From Apostichopus japonicus (Eukaryota; Echinodermata; Holothuroidea; Aspidochirotida; Stichopodidae): DNA of 64,000 nt. The position numbers and the translations under genes are program-made. This document shows, piece by piece, positions 47,301-60,200 of this stretch (the stretch's first letter is position 1; every line of letters starts with the position of its first letter). The notes beneath the pieces are model-generated. The model was not told the origin of the DNA. It saw only the letters and a list, made by a program, of their open reading frames with translations, and did not search any database. The stretch is from contig NC_092572.1 of the NCBI RefSeq assembly GCF_037975245.1, forward strand, positions 4,857,501 to 4,921,500, in the 5' to 3' direction.

Positions 47301-50300
47301 TCTCCCTCTCTCGCTACTTTAATGTTATCCCACTAAATTGCCTGCAGATATATGTTTTCGAAAAACCTTTCATTATTGCTACTTAAAGCTAAAAATTCAG
47401 CTACATCTTCCCTTATTAATTGCTTAGTTTTAGTTTCACGGTCGAGAATCGTATCACGAAGTGTCGATAAATCGATAAATGAATTGAATAGAAGTATGTT
47501 AACAAACAAACGCTCAGCAGGACGTGAAAGCCATCTTTTGTATTTACAAAGTTTTAGAAATGAATAAATCAATTTGTAACAGATTGAGACATTATTGTTA
47601 CGTTAGCTTAACGTTATAGATTTTGTTGTTAATAATTTATATTTCCAAACGCCTTTAAGCAATCTGATGAATACATGACAACAAATGGGCATGTACACTG
47701 TTCGATAACAGAGTGCTTTCAATTGCTAGTTGTTGAAAAGGATTTCCCCAACAAAAAAGTTAACGCTTGGCATATGAAAGAGGAACATAATATTCTAAGC
47801 ACGGTTTCTATACAGTTTTCTAAATTTACTTCCCATTTCCTATACTTGCATCTCATAAATTGATTATGTTATCGTCATTTGTATATTGTTAACCCAGCAT
47901 CCACTAAGGTAGAGTTGAAAACCTATTGAATCCGAGGTCAAAACCATAAAAGAGTGCAAAGTGAAGTAAAAACAAACTATTTTGCTGCCAGTGTGCAACT
48001 ATGACGTCACTCATGTACTCATCTAAGTTCAATTATGGTACAACTTATGACAGTTTGTGATATCTATATTTTGAATTCATGCAAGAATTGCAAGTTTCAC
48101 CAGACTGATTAAAATATGGTTCTCTCTCATTAATAATAACCTCCATTCTCCCTTTGGGTTATCACTCTAGTTCAATATAAGTATACCTACGATTAATGTA
48201 ACATATTGAGATAACTATGGTACATTTGTCCATGTAATTGGTGGATATTCAATACGTTGAGTTTTCTCGTTTATTTATGCATGACTTGTGATTATAATAA
48301 TGAGACGAAGCGTCTGTGTGACAATATATTAAAATGGAATCAAATGAATTGACGTATCTATCATTTCAATCTCATATCCCTAAAGGTGTATTTTTAATTT
48401 ATACTTTAGTCAAAGCTTGATACCGATGATACTTATTTTGAGACTTAATATGTTAAACAAACGCAAATATCTCTTTTATATTCGATTATAGCGTCCTGAA
48501 CTTTGTTCACTAGTCAACTTAATATCGTTTGTATTAATTTCTCGACCTTTTTAAAAAAAAATAACGTTACTGCAACACTTCCTTTCAATAAAAAAAATTC
48601 ATGATTTGTAAATTGTTATGAAATGATTTTTACCCAAAGCATCATTTGGGGTGGCACCTTCTTCGCAAGAAGCAGTCATAACTACTTCAACGGATTTGGA
48701 AACATCACCACGAAAGATATTTAGCTGTACCCATCGACCTTCCGAGGTCATAAATAGACCTATACGTAAGTATATACAATAACACTTTAATTGTTTAAAC
48801 AGCTTGAATCATAAAATAGTAAACAGAAAGAGAGAGTTCTAACAACTATACTTTCTCTTTATGTGTTATCATTTGTTGAATATAGTCTGATTTATTGTGA
48901 TTGTCGGACTCCTGCCGGAGCTATCAGCCCATACTTTCAAATATTTGTATTTGTAGTAGTACGGGAATATATGTAAGGTCTCGACTGAGCGTCACATATT
49001 TTGCGAAACCACAGTTTACACAGGTGACGAACATACTATGTTATTACTTTCTATAACGATTACATCACCTGATAGTCTTGAAGCGGGATCAGATCTACAG
49101 TTCTGATGACACTAAAATTCATAAATATTCATGATTTTTATTACAATTTAATTCATCTTTAAGCCAACCAATCGAAAATATTAGCTCTAACTATGAAGTA
49201 CAAACCTTCTTCATTGTACATTACGGTATCTTGTACAAACAATAGGTTGGAGCTTAAATTCATGATTGACATTCATTGATTTCGTTATTGACTGAGGTCT
49301 GACGTCATTGCCTAACCTTTCCACAAAACTATGATGGGTCGTTTGTCAGATCTATCTGTTTATCCTTCGTCTTTGCCAGTAAAAGGGTTTTAAGTATAAA
49401 TGTTATAAATATTCTTTTGAAGTCTGCCGTCATGTTTTCGTAGGTCTCACAATAGGTGATGGAAAAAGATGATGGAGAAAATAAAAGTTAAAAGTTAAAC
49501 GATATTATCGATGTTCGATTTTTAAATGGATTCATAACTTTTGTCTGTATATTGTCCACAATTGCTCAGGGTAAACAGAGTTATAGTACAATGTTGTAAA
49601 GTGAATAAAAAATTATTAACGACAGACAGACAACGTTACAAACGGAGATTACTTTTATGGTATCTCGATGGGTATATTGTCTACAATCTCAAATGGAAAA
49701 TAAACAACTGCAGGGGGACTCGGTGATTTCATCTAGGGTAGCTGTGAGGGGGATGAAAATCGTTTACAGAGAAAGTTAAGTTATTACTAATAAGGATTAC
49801 TAGTACACTAATCGGTGCTCACTCTATTCTTTCAAATATTTTCAAATATTTAACTGCTTAGCTTTAAATACATCAACATTCATCATTATTTTGCGTACCA
49901 TCCTAAAACAAACTGCTCTGCACAAGATATCGGTACGACGAGAACAGTGTGTTTATCATCAAGTAACTGCATTGCCAGCTTACCACTAAACATTGCACTA
50001 ATACCTTTATTGACAACGTTATTTATAGTGCGCTCACATTGTAAGTTTAATACACGCGCACGGTTTTGTTAAAAGGTAAAGTTGGTATTGCTCTTAATCC
50101 GAAATCCATTCCAATTGAATGTGATGGTGACATTTCTTTCTTGATCTTTCAGAGTTGCCGGTGCCGCATTCAATTACATACGGCAGTGTCGAACCAGATG
50201 AAGGAAATTATGCCTCTGAGATTGGATATGCTAATACAGATAGAGTAACTGTCAGTAGTGAAGACACAGAGAATACTAAAGGTAGCATTGATGAGGAAAC

Positions 50301-51815
50301 AGCTGGACCAACTTCGGCTATAATTCATTTTGTTGGTGATGATAATAGCGATGGTGATAGTAGCGGGGCTGAAATTGAAAGTAATGCAGTAACTAGTGCA
50401 CATTCTAGTGGTGATGGTAGTGGTGGCAATAGCGACCATAACAGTGGCGGGGCTGCGAATGAGAGTAATGCAGTAATTAGTGCAGTTTCTAGTGGTGATG
50501 GTAGTGGTGGCAATAGCGACGATAACAGTGCAGGCGCAGCGAGTGGGAGTAATGCAGTAGCTAGTGCAGTTTCTAGTGGTGATGGTAGTGGTGGCAATAG
50601 CGACCATAACAGTGCAGGGGATGCGAGTGGGAGTAATGCAGTAACTAGTGCAGTTTCTAGTGGTGATGGTAGTGATGGCAATAGCGACCATAACAGTGGC
50701 GGGGCTGCGAGTGGGAGTAATGCAGTAACTAGTGCAGTTTCTAGTGGTGATGGTATTAGTGGCAATAGCGACCATAACAGTGCAGGGGATGTGAGTGGGA
50801 GAATGCAGTAGCTAGTGCAGTTTCTAGTGGTAATGGTAGTGGTGGCAATAGCGACCACAACAGTGGCGGGGCTGCAAGTGAGAGTAATGCAGTAACTAGT
50901 GCAGTTTCTAGTGGTGATGGTAGTGGTGGCAATAGCTACGATAACAGTGGCGGGGCTGCGAATGGGAGTAATGCAGTAATTAGTGCAGTTTCTAGTGGTG
51001 ATGGTAGTGGTGGCAATAGCGACGATAACAGTGCAGGCGCAGCGAGTGGGAGTAATGCAGTAACTAGTGCAGTTTCTAGTGGTGATGGTAGTGGTGGCAA
51101 TAGCGACCATAACAGTGCAGGGGATGTGAGTGGGAGTAATGCAGTAGCTAGTGCAGTTTCTAGTGGTGATGGTAGTGGTGGCAATAGCGACCATAACAGT
51201 GCAGGGGATGCGAGTGGGAGTAATGCAGTAGCTAGTGCAGTTTCTAGTGGTGATGGTAGTGGTGGCAATAGCGACCATAACAGTGGCGGGGCTGCGAGTG
51301 GGAGTAATGCAGTAACTAGTGCAGTTTCTAGTGGTGATGGTATTAGTGGCAATAGCGACGATAACAGTGCAGGCGCAGCGAGTGGGAGTAATGCAGTAAC
51401 TAGTGCAGTTTCTAGTGATGATGGTAGTGGTGGCAATAGCGACCACAACAGTGGCGGGGCTGCGAGTGAGAGTAATGCAGTAACTAGTGCAGTTTCTAAT
51501 GGTGATGGTATTAGTGGCAATAGCGACAATAACAGTGCAGGGGATGCGAGTGGGAGTAATGCAGTAGCTAGTGCAGTTTCTAGTGATGATGGTAGTGGTG
51601 GCAATAGCGAAGATAATAGTGTCGGGGCTGCGAGTGGGAGTAATGCAATAACTAGTGCAGTTTCTAGTGTCGATGGTAGTGATGGCAATAGCGACGATAA
51701 CAGTGCCGGGGATGCAAGTGGAAGTAATGCAGTAACTAATGCAGTTTCTAGTGGTGATGGTAGTAATGGCAATAGCGACGATAACAGAGGCGGTGCTGCA
51801 AATGGGAGTTTCTAG
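44342..51815 (+). CDS. Secreted Ser/Gly/Asn/Asp repeat protein, frameshifted in repeat 6
   Basis: Three exons in matching phase 1. Exon 1 (44,342-44,453) has ATG at 44,342 and a second in-frame ATG at 44,399; the hydrophobic MTLVLLLFGLSTWLNVVD after the second ATG is a good signal peptide, and the exon ends GATG|GTGAGC. Exon 2 (48,640-48,765), after TACCCAAAG, gives 42 Ser/Thr-rich residues and ends at GTAAGT. Exon 3 starts at 50,153 after CTTGATCTTTCAG with an acidic stretch and then 17 copies of a 28-residue unit (84 bp) such as SNAVTSAVSSGDGSGGNSD. One base is missing in copy 6 (about 50,806), so the frame stops at 50,811; the remaining 11 copies stay open in the shifted frame up to TAG at 51,813-51,815. 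No membrane segment follows the repeats. I do not recognise the family; a secreted acidic matrix or mucus protein is possible but unproven. Exon 2 is the weakest of the three. Confidence 0.55.
45008..45275. repeat. Satellite-like array with GTGCACT units
   Basis: An irregular array of 16-20 bp units of the type GTGCACTGAAGTGATATA, with some shorter GTGAA insertions, lies in intron 1 of the repeat-protein gene. It contains the palindrome GTGCAC at nearly every step. Purine-rich sequence with TGGACCAGAATGG words follows to about 45,400. Open frames across it on the minus strand are repeat artefacts. Confidence 0.9.
45535..46450. repeat. Dispersed block A, copy 2, split by an insertion
   Basis: Matches 37,780-38,070 in two parts, 45,535-45,715 and 46,250-46,440. 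The 500 bases between have no counterpart in the other copy and so look inserted. Confidence 0.7.
45735..46245. mobile_element. Insertion with inverted Penelope-like end motifs
   Basis: The insertion carries near one end, on the minus strand (about 45,925-45,960), GATCCTGCTAGGATCGAAAC, and near the other end, on the plus strand (46,178-46,205), ATCCTGCTCGGATCGAAACG then TCAGG. A short hairpin followed by CGAAACGTC is typical of the hammerhead-ribozyme-like ends of Penelope-like retroelements in animals. The minus copy is preceded by CTGTAGA, one change away from the hammerhead core CTGANGA. No reverse transcriptase frame is seen, so this would be a short, non-coding or decayed element. Confidence 0.4.
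46450..48639. other. Intron 1 of the repeat-protein gene, nothing further recognised
   Basis: AT-rich sequence without a splice-flanked open block that fits phase 1-1. Another small exon cannot be excluded. Confidence 0.4.
50379..51800 (+). repeat. Coding minisatellite, 17 units of 84 bp
   Basis: The unit begins AGTAATGCAGTAACTAGTGC and repeats every 84 bases, with one unit (copy 6) 83 bases long. Copies differ at a few positions, often alternating two types (AACAGTGCAGG with GATGCG, or AACAGTGGCGGGGCTGCG), which suggests higher-order duplication or gene conversion. Because 84 is a multiple of three, several frames on both strands are open by chance. Confidence 0.95.
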
Positions 51816-51992
51816 ATAGCAGTGTGAAGTGGAAGTAGTACAGAGTGTACAGTACTACAGTGGCAGTAAAACTGGTTATAATTGCGTTGCGGAACTTGGT
51901 GGGACTACAATGATATAAATTATCGAATTGTGAAGGTACCTGCAAGTAGTATTACAGTAGCGTGTCGGGGATGTCGCCAAGCCCTTGATTAA

Positions 51993-51998
51993 AATAAA
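51993..51998 (+). promoter_or_regulatory. Possible poly(A) signal of repeat-protein gene
   Basis: AATAAA lies about 180 bases after the stop at 51,815, a normal distance for a 3' UTR end. Confidence 0.4.
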
Positions 51999-52086
51999 AT
52001 CAGTCGGACGCATGATTGGTTTTAGTGGGATTACCTATAGTATTCTTTAGCAGAGGAAGAATAGTTTTAACCAACGTATAGTCAGG

Positions 52087-52091
<5 letters not shown>

Positions 52092-52168
<77 letters not shown>
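52092..52168. repeat. (AT)n microsatellite
   Basis: A pure AT/TA run of about 77 bases, just past the 3' end of the repeat-protein gene. Confidence 0.95.
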
Positions 52169-52170
<2 letters not shown>

Positions 52171-53904
52171 ATGGTTATATACGTCTGGAATTAAGTATAG
52201 ATATAGAGCAGCAACGTATACTTATTATGCATGGGAATATTTTATTGCTTTCAGTTTTAGATGGAGGTTGACGCATATTGACCATTATAAGAATAGGATA
52301 TAACACTAGTTGTATGTAACGTGTGTTCGCTATGGATGAGAATCAGATGCATAGTCAGTGTGGGTAGGCTAATGTTAAGTATTTTGTGATGGAAGATTGA
52401 AAGATAGTACAACCAGCATTGATGGGTATGTCATTCAGTATGAAGTGATCAAGTATCTCATACTTCCTATTAGCGATGTTGAGTAATGTGATGCAAATTC
52501 TTTTGTTTAAAATGATTAATGCATCCTGATTTACAACTGTAGTACACATTACATAGAATGCATTTAAAATTGAATAGCTGCATAATGGATTTAAATAATT
52601 GACTTTATTTCACTACCCTCCAGGTTCAAAATTCATGTGAATAAAATACTATTTTACTTAAAACTATATGTTTTCTTCTCATCTAAACGATTTATCAATA
52701 TGATCATTCGCAGGAAGAATAATAGGAAAGTAAAACACAAAAATCAGTCCCGATTCCTATATGTAAAGCAGTAGAAGGTTTATAGGGTAGTTTTTTATGT
52801 TTGTTTGAAATGAAGATTACTTTAATTTCTAAGATATTAACGAATTTGCCTTGATGAAAAAGTCAAGTAGCGGTTTAAATGGAAACATAACAGCTGTTTG
52901 CAAATGATCCATTAAAGCTGGTCACTTGTAGGAAATAACTGAAATCATTCTCATTATGTGGATGAGGTCTCTTTTGCAGTCATTGACAGAGGTAGAATAT
53001 TAGTACTCTATGAAAATTCGAAGTACTAATATGATGATGTTGGTCATTTGGTCGATCTCCCGGTTGACTCGGACTAGTCGACAAGACCCTTTGGAGAATC
53101 GACTTATCTTTTATTCCAAAGGGCCATGTCTTCATACGATTGAGAATGTCTATTTGAAAAAATCTCAAAATTTTGACACGTCTTGCTTTAAAGACAACAT
53201 CACCTGATATTTCGAGCTAATAATGAAATTGACTAAATATCATCTGAGGTCACGGAGTAATTATTTTATGGTGTCTGGCTGTCCCTTAGTGATCGTTGGA
53301 ATATTGATCTGAGATATGGATTTTCAGCTGCTTCCATATTTGCTTCTTGGTTACTTACACCAGAGTTGATTAAGTCGACTTATGTTGATTATTCTATTGT
53401 CATGAAGGTGGACATCCTCAACCAAATGTGAAGGGTAATATGTCGCCGCATTTCTGTACATCTTAAGGTAGACACCGAGCACAAGAGAGAACCATTGTAT
53501 TTTCTGCTAATATCGATTTTGGTTAGTTTAGGGCTAACACATTTGTCAGAGTAGGTTGAAGCAAAGAAGTTGATTTTTTAATGATGTTGAACTTGGTATT
53601 GTTAAAGCTATTCTTGCTTTCATTGACAAATGCAGTATTTTCCTATCCTGTTATCATCAGCTATTCAGTAAGGAACGTATATTACATTGTTTATGTGTTG
53701 CTGAAATATATATTGGCTGGAAGTTTTTGAAGGCAAAAAAGCGTCCGAATTGTGTTCTCAAGATAGTGAGCTTTTGTACTTGCGATGATGAAGGGTAATG
53801 ACCAGTAGCTGGTCCTGGCGTGAGGAATAGGCTACTCTGAAAAGTCTGGATTAAGCTCTTCCAACGTATTTTTTTAAGGAAAATTTATGTTGTTAAAGCT
53901 GACA

Positions 53905-54545
53905 AATAAGTATAACCAAAGGGGTAGAAATGAATATTTCATTATTAGTTCGATTTAAGTATCAATCCAACAGGAATATGCGTTAACCGTTACAGATTGC
54001 AACCATTTAGATGACGTTATGTCGTCTTGTTCTGTTTTGATGAACCACATATCTTTAACAAAACGCGCAAACGGCATTTAAAACAAAAGAACTTTATGTT
54101 TAATTACATACGCTGCAAGCTTATTATGAAATGGATGGTGCATTTGGTTAAGGTGACATAAAAAGGGACATACGTCAAATCGTACGGTTGGTAATTGTGA
54201 GAGAAAGCTACTTCTATTGTATTATTTGAATATTTGTCTTAGGTTGTTATAGCAACTGAAGATATAAATTTTACATGAATTTGGTTCAAAGGAAGGACAT
54301 GTAGTCAGTTTTCATTTCTGATACATTTTTAAATCAAACGTCTCTTGTTGAAGAACCGGGTTCACTGCCATGTGGTTGCTGTTACGTCGGCTATCATTTC
54401 GATTAAATGGGACTATTGCATCAGGTTTTCATTCCCAACCGTTCTGTTACTTGGATTAAATACAACCACATTTGCTCAACTGCAATTACATTCACGGTGA
54501 TGCTGTTAATATCAGCCGTGTTGCAAAGTACACTCACATCTTTCA
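53905..54545. repeat. Dispersed block B, copy 3 of 3
   Basis: Diverged copy of 38,160-38,815, including AACAAAACGCGCA at about 54,058, CGTACGGTTGGTAATTGTG at about 54,180 and CTACTTCTATTGTA shortly after. No signal-peptide exon like the one after copy 2 follows it. Confidence 0.65.
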
Positions 54546-55219
54546 TTTTCTTCAATCAGAATTACGTTTAATCTACGTTATTTATTTGCCAAACGTACAA
54601 TACTGATTTATATAAGCTTAGATTAAATCGTTTTAATATATTATAATCAAAAGAAACATCTTCAAGCTGTCGCATCAGAAAACCAGATAACACTTTCAAA
54701 AGAGCAAATTTGTATTCGTTATGTAACTAGCACTGCAATAAACTTACGAACTAACATGATACTGTCAAACATGACTACGGCAAACCCTTCTCAACTAACC
54801 ATGTATTCAGAAAAACGAACATTTTCTTCTGGCTACATCACATCATATATACTGTATACTGAAATATCTACCAAGTAACAATGATCAGCTGGACATGGAG
54901 CAAAGAAACACATTTGCAAAGGGATGCCAGTTAAATTCCCAAAATGGGAATGAAGATGAGTTGTATGAAATGCAAAACCTGGTAGCCACAACATCACAAG
55001 TGGTAAGAGGTAACTATAAAGGGACTATTTGTAACTGACTGAGCAATTCCATCAAACCCTTCCGTCATTTGGGATTCTAATTTCAATAAAGGACATCCGC
55101 TAGACATCCCCTCTTAGTGTTGTGAATGTTTTTATTATGTTGCATTGGTGTGGGAGGGGGAAAGGGCACCCGATACGCATAGCTCGCACAGGAACTACGG
55201 TCCATGTCCTATAACACAT

Positions 55220-55613
55220 TTACGAACACAAATTAGTTATTACTGATGCACGGTTGTGGGACATGAACAGTAGTTGCTGTTCCAACCATGGAGTGCGAGT
55301 TCATTAATACGCGACTCTAAAAAGAAGTTGTATCTAGTCGTTTTATGCTATATGTAGGCCTATGGATACACCTGGACATGGCCTTTCTTCATTCTCGGCA
55401 TGACAAATTGGCGTACTTTATAGAGAGGTGTGAACTGGATTCAACCGGTACCGTACCTCCTTTACTTCAAACACATAGCTAATACAGTAACTACTGGTGC
55501 CACCTGTAACACATGTTACTACTGTTCATGTCCCACAACGGTGCATCAGTAATTACTACTTTGTGTTCGTAACACGGTAACATACGTTACAGGTGGCACC
55601 AGTAGTTTCTGTA
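55220..55613. repeat. Nested inverted repeats (foldback element)
   Basis: Two inverted pairs interlock. Arms 55,220-55,274 and 55,518-55,572 (55 bp, about 3 mismatches) have a 243 bp spacer. Arms 55,483-55,510 and 55,586-55,613 (28 bp, 1 mismatch) enclose the right arm of the first pair. The arms contain ATGGGAC-like text (GGGACATGAACAGTAGT) and GGTGGCACCAGTAGT. No transposase is present, so a foldback or MITE-like element is likely. Confidence 0.75.
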
Positions 55614-57239
55614 CTAACTATAATTTATATGAGTATCGGCTAGGAAGGGTGAAGTTGTTCTCACCGTTGGGGCTCGACCGACGCACATCCTTGACCAGAT
55701 TGTTTAGGGTAAACTAAATGCGTTACCTATATCCATTCATTGTTACGGATGATTACTATCATAAAATAGTACGGTAACTGCTTCTTGCACCTTAATCAGT
55801 CAGAATAATCTCACATTCATTTTACTCGCAATTGTTTGATTACCAAAGTAGTTAAATTGTATTTTATGTTTGCTTTTGACAAAATAGGGACGTGGAAACG
55901 GTAGTTAACTAACACAGAACTTTCATCAATTGTTAACAGTACTGCAGAAGAGCATTACTTATTTATATTGCTGTATTTCAATAATGTATGGACGCATATT
56001 AAATAGTTTCATAACATGGTGGACCTAATCATTTAATGTGATGACTTTTTTTCGTAACATATACGTTGTCGATACCTTCGTTCCAACTATTCAAATAATG
56101 CGCAGATGACCTGTTTTATTGTTTTAAACACTGGGTTGCCTACGTTACTTAAATTTAACATCTAATCAGACATTACAGGAAATCATCATTTCTAACGGAT
56201 AAAACAGATGGTGAGTACTTGAGGTGATGCTAGTTATCTCTATTAAACTGAAACAGTTATGCTTTTGATAATGGTGTCAAATAGAGAAAAATAGGAAAAT
56301 GATGAAAGTCATGACAATCTTTAATAACGTCAAGCAATTTTCATTCATGATTAAATTACAAAAGATGTCAAGGAATGCCTCCTCGTTGGAGACGTACGTG
56401 TGTCTAATTTTCTAACGCATTGCAAACATGCCATCCGAGACCATGATATCCTTTTCGTTCCTATTTCGGTTGAGTCAGTTGCAACGGAGGACTGGTTGAA
56501 AGTAGAGAGGTGTGGAGATTGCTTTATCAGCCTCTACCCTTTGCCTTTCGAAATTACATAAATCAAGAAATCAAATTAAATGACGAAATTAGCAGATTTG
56601 ACAAAGGAGTCTGTGCAGTAGGGATTATGAACTAAAGTATCGAAAACTAAAAGTGAAATAATGTTTTATTTGTCACATAATTTTAAGTCACGTTTCTTTT
56701 CTATGCAAAAATTAAATTAAAATCATCCTTTAAGTTCTTTTTATAGTCAAAATGTTTAACAGTTAGAGCATTTATTTTTTGTTCATGTCATAATTTAAAG
56801 TAATTTTGGATACAAGCTAAAAGTCGTGGTCTCAATATAACATTCCATATTACTTTACAACAAATCAATTTTTTTGCTATATGTGGAAATTTACATCATA
56901 TTGTCTCTCGTGGGATCTGATCCGCGTTTACACTACAATTAAAGGACTTCAAAACCCGGGGTTCAATATTGTGCTCGGGTTCCAATGAAAACGGAGCTTT
57001 AGTTATTTAAACTGAAAGATAGAAGTTACTGTTCGATGGATATAGATGCATCTTATAAGAAGAGAAGTATATACATTCTCGAACATATGACATATGGCAT
57101 TCATTGCTTGGATGTATTTGGTTTAAGATAACTATCCATTCCGGAGTATAAAAAAAAGAACAGAAAATAAGTTAATTGTTAACTAGAACAGCCTGACACG
57201 ATTATTTCATTTGAAAGAGATCTCAATTTATAAGTATCT

Positions 57240-60200
57240 TCAACGTTCACAAATAAAATACAGAGGCTCATTGCAAGGGTAATCACGGTAGCCACCAATA
57301 TTATTTATTAAGGCACAATCTTGATCTCCCCTACCATCTGTGTTACCATTTGGTTCATCTTCAATCCAGTGGACATACGCTGGTGATCTCCCATCCTCGT
57401 ACCTCCATTCTCCTTGAATATAACGAAAAAAAGTATTTACTTATTCAGAGGCATTACTACAGGTATGGACCAATAACTTCTCTCGATACCAAGCAAAATT
57501 GCTATGATGTCAATAGAACTGTCCTTTACATTGTAGTTGTGCCCCCGTTCTCCCCTTCTGCCATATAATAAGACTTGTATGTACACTTGAAATACCCAGC
57601 TCAGGTTTTCGCCCGTCATTGTTGATAACGGTGTTGCAACCTTACGTATTATTAGGGTCTGATACCGGCCTTCTTAATGTTAGTAGGTGTTGTGAGAATG
57701 GGGACAAGTTTTTGTTGTTGTTGTCTAAGTTGACGTAACGCTTGCATTGACATCCCTCTTCATCAAACAACATCATAGACTGTACCCCTCTGTTATACTC
57801 TGAGAGAATGTCTCGAAAATTAAAACTAAATAAAATACACAATCCAGAACATCCCACAGCAGAAATCATCTCTTTACTAGTATTAGAATCAGATGTCAAA
57901 TTTGTATCACACATCAATTTCGTTACAAATCCAAACAAACTGATCTGTTCATGATGATTTGTTAACGTTTCAGAAAATGATTGACAAACTGTATTCTATA
58001 ACCTGTTTAGGTATTGAAAAGAAGAGTGAGCAATGAAGATCACTCCTATGATTCTTGAAGAAAGAATATTTGTTGTTTACGGACAACATCAATGTTGCTA
58101 CATGGATAACAACCCTGTAGTTATACCACATGCATTACAATAAGTCTCTTCCCTGTAGAAACGTATAAAGTATTATTTTCGTATCAATTACGTAGCATTT
58201 CCAAGGACATATAAGGATCGACGTGGGAGTAGGTACAGGCAGGAATCTCATTCTTCTATTGTTGGTCCCGACTTTTGATACCTGTCAAACTTTAAGACGC
58301 GCCTCGGAAAACATTAACTAGAAACTGCCATTTTATAGACCCAGACTATCTATCCTTTGAAACTTATGCAACTAATAATGAGAAGTAGATTCGACCTTGT
58401 TATAAAATAAGTAGCCAATCGAGTGTAATACACCATAGCTATTTTCCCCCGTGTCATCGGCGGCACTATGACCCACCTGCCCAACACTCACTGAACCGAT
58501 ACAGACAAATCGACACAGACAGACGTATATGAGTTTAAGCAAATAAAGTGACACTGGATATAGAAAAGCAAATTCCACAAGAGCCATGACACCACCACTG
58601 CTAGGCAATATCAAAACGTGTAAAAAATGTTGTAGTATCCGTTCGTGTCTGTTTGTGTCGGTTCCAAGATAAAACATAATCTAACCTTTCTACTCTTCAA
58701 CATCACACGAAAAAAGAGATATTAGCACAATTTTGCACAACGACCTGATTCTAGACCTAATTTGTAGCATATATTTATGCACTATAATGCACCATTACAT
58801 TCCTAAGATGATTTCGGGGGCTAGGGGTGCTGGGGGTGTCTTTCAGAACCCTGTTGGTTGGACACAACGTCCACGATCCCTCGGACAAATCCGCTCTTTT
58901 TGCCGTCGCTGATAAATAAATGTTACTATACCTTCTATCAACGAGTCTTCTATACCTATCCAACACCAATTAACTCCGTTGCGGTCAACTGCATCATAAA
59001 ATGATACAATTTCCTTGTTCTCTTCCTCAGTTTCGATGTATACGAGATGTCCATTGTTTGGTGGAAGGCGGCAACTTTCGGCTGCTTCAGTCCAACTAAG
59101 TTGGATGTCACTCATGCAATACGAGGTTATTCCAAAGTCTGTCCATTTCGCACATGCTTTCATTAAACAAAAATGGATAAATAGTTGATATATTAACCAT
59201 ATAAGCCATGTACGTAAATATATATACATATATTTATAATGGATATGTAGAGATAGTAAAACAGAGATCCCCTACCGACTTCCATTTGGGTTTTAACATG
59301 TTTGTTCTAGGAAACTTTGTATCAGCCTTTAACCTTTATTACTATTGTTTTTGATTTGCAAAATGACCAACACGGTCATATATTCACCAACGATACTAGA
59401 ACGAGATTATAAACTGATTTAGAGTAGACTTATTGCTGATTTCTTCAAATGCTTTTTTCTTAACTTTGATTTAGAGTAGAAAAATAGAGACATTGTTGAT
59501 AGAGCTTTAGACACTTCACTAGAACCTAATTTGAGGGCCAGTCTTGGACATTTTGTTGATTTTTTCAAGGTGCTAATCTGCAATAATCACTAGCCTCGAT
59601 CCATAATTCACAAAAGGAAGAGGTGTGACACTAATATTGTTGAAGCTGACTGAAATACAAAAGATTTGGGGTCCTCCTTTAAACCCCCCTCTCCCTTACC
59701 CACCTCCCTCCCCTCCAAAGCAATCTATATAATGTAAATTCATAATATAATTGGATTTCATGATGAAAAAAACAGAGTGCTTACGAGCTGCTACTTTGGT
59801 AGTGAAACCGCCACTCACAGTTGTTTGTAATGTGCTCTTCTCTGCATATGAAGGTACCATGGAAGTTACAGCTGGTGGTTCTGTGGACGTGGCGAGTCGT
59901 GTGGAAACTTTAGCTGTAAAATAGAAGATGTAATCATTACAAATGCATTCCTCCTGTTCCTCTACTGAGATAGCATATTGCAATGGTATGTCAAAAAGCC
60001 AACTGTTTTTAGCTAGTAGTTATATTTGTTCACGACAGTACATCACAACAACTTACATAACACAGTGAATGATTGCAAATCAAAAATGTTTTGGTCATCG
60101 CTCGGTCATTAGGTCTACTTTTAATCGCAACGTATTATCCTTTCTTGGCAATCTCATGTATATATGATCATGGTTGAGTCACCTTTGAATTCCCATCAGC

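Larger units (their letters stand above)
52169..57239. other. Intergenic, repeat-rich, no supported gene
   Basis: No exon chain on either strand. 53,885-54,545 and 55,975-56,130 are diverged copies of blocks at 31.9, 33.7, 38.2 and 43.8 kb, and 55,220-55,613 holds nested inverted repeats. 56,771-56,776 reads TTTATT, an AATAAA on the minus strand that could end the lectin transcript. Confidence 0.5.

Noticed and set aside
50155-50157. Start codon of the repeat protein at 50,155
   Set aside because: It is a TTG directly after a 3' splice site; the frame joins upstream exons in phase 1.
50170-51772. Long minus-strand open frames of 200-373 codons opposite the repeat exon
   Set aside because: The 84 bp unit is a multiple of three, so frames without a stop in one unit stay open across the array. 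The predicted proteins are monotonous and have no gene structure.
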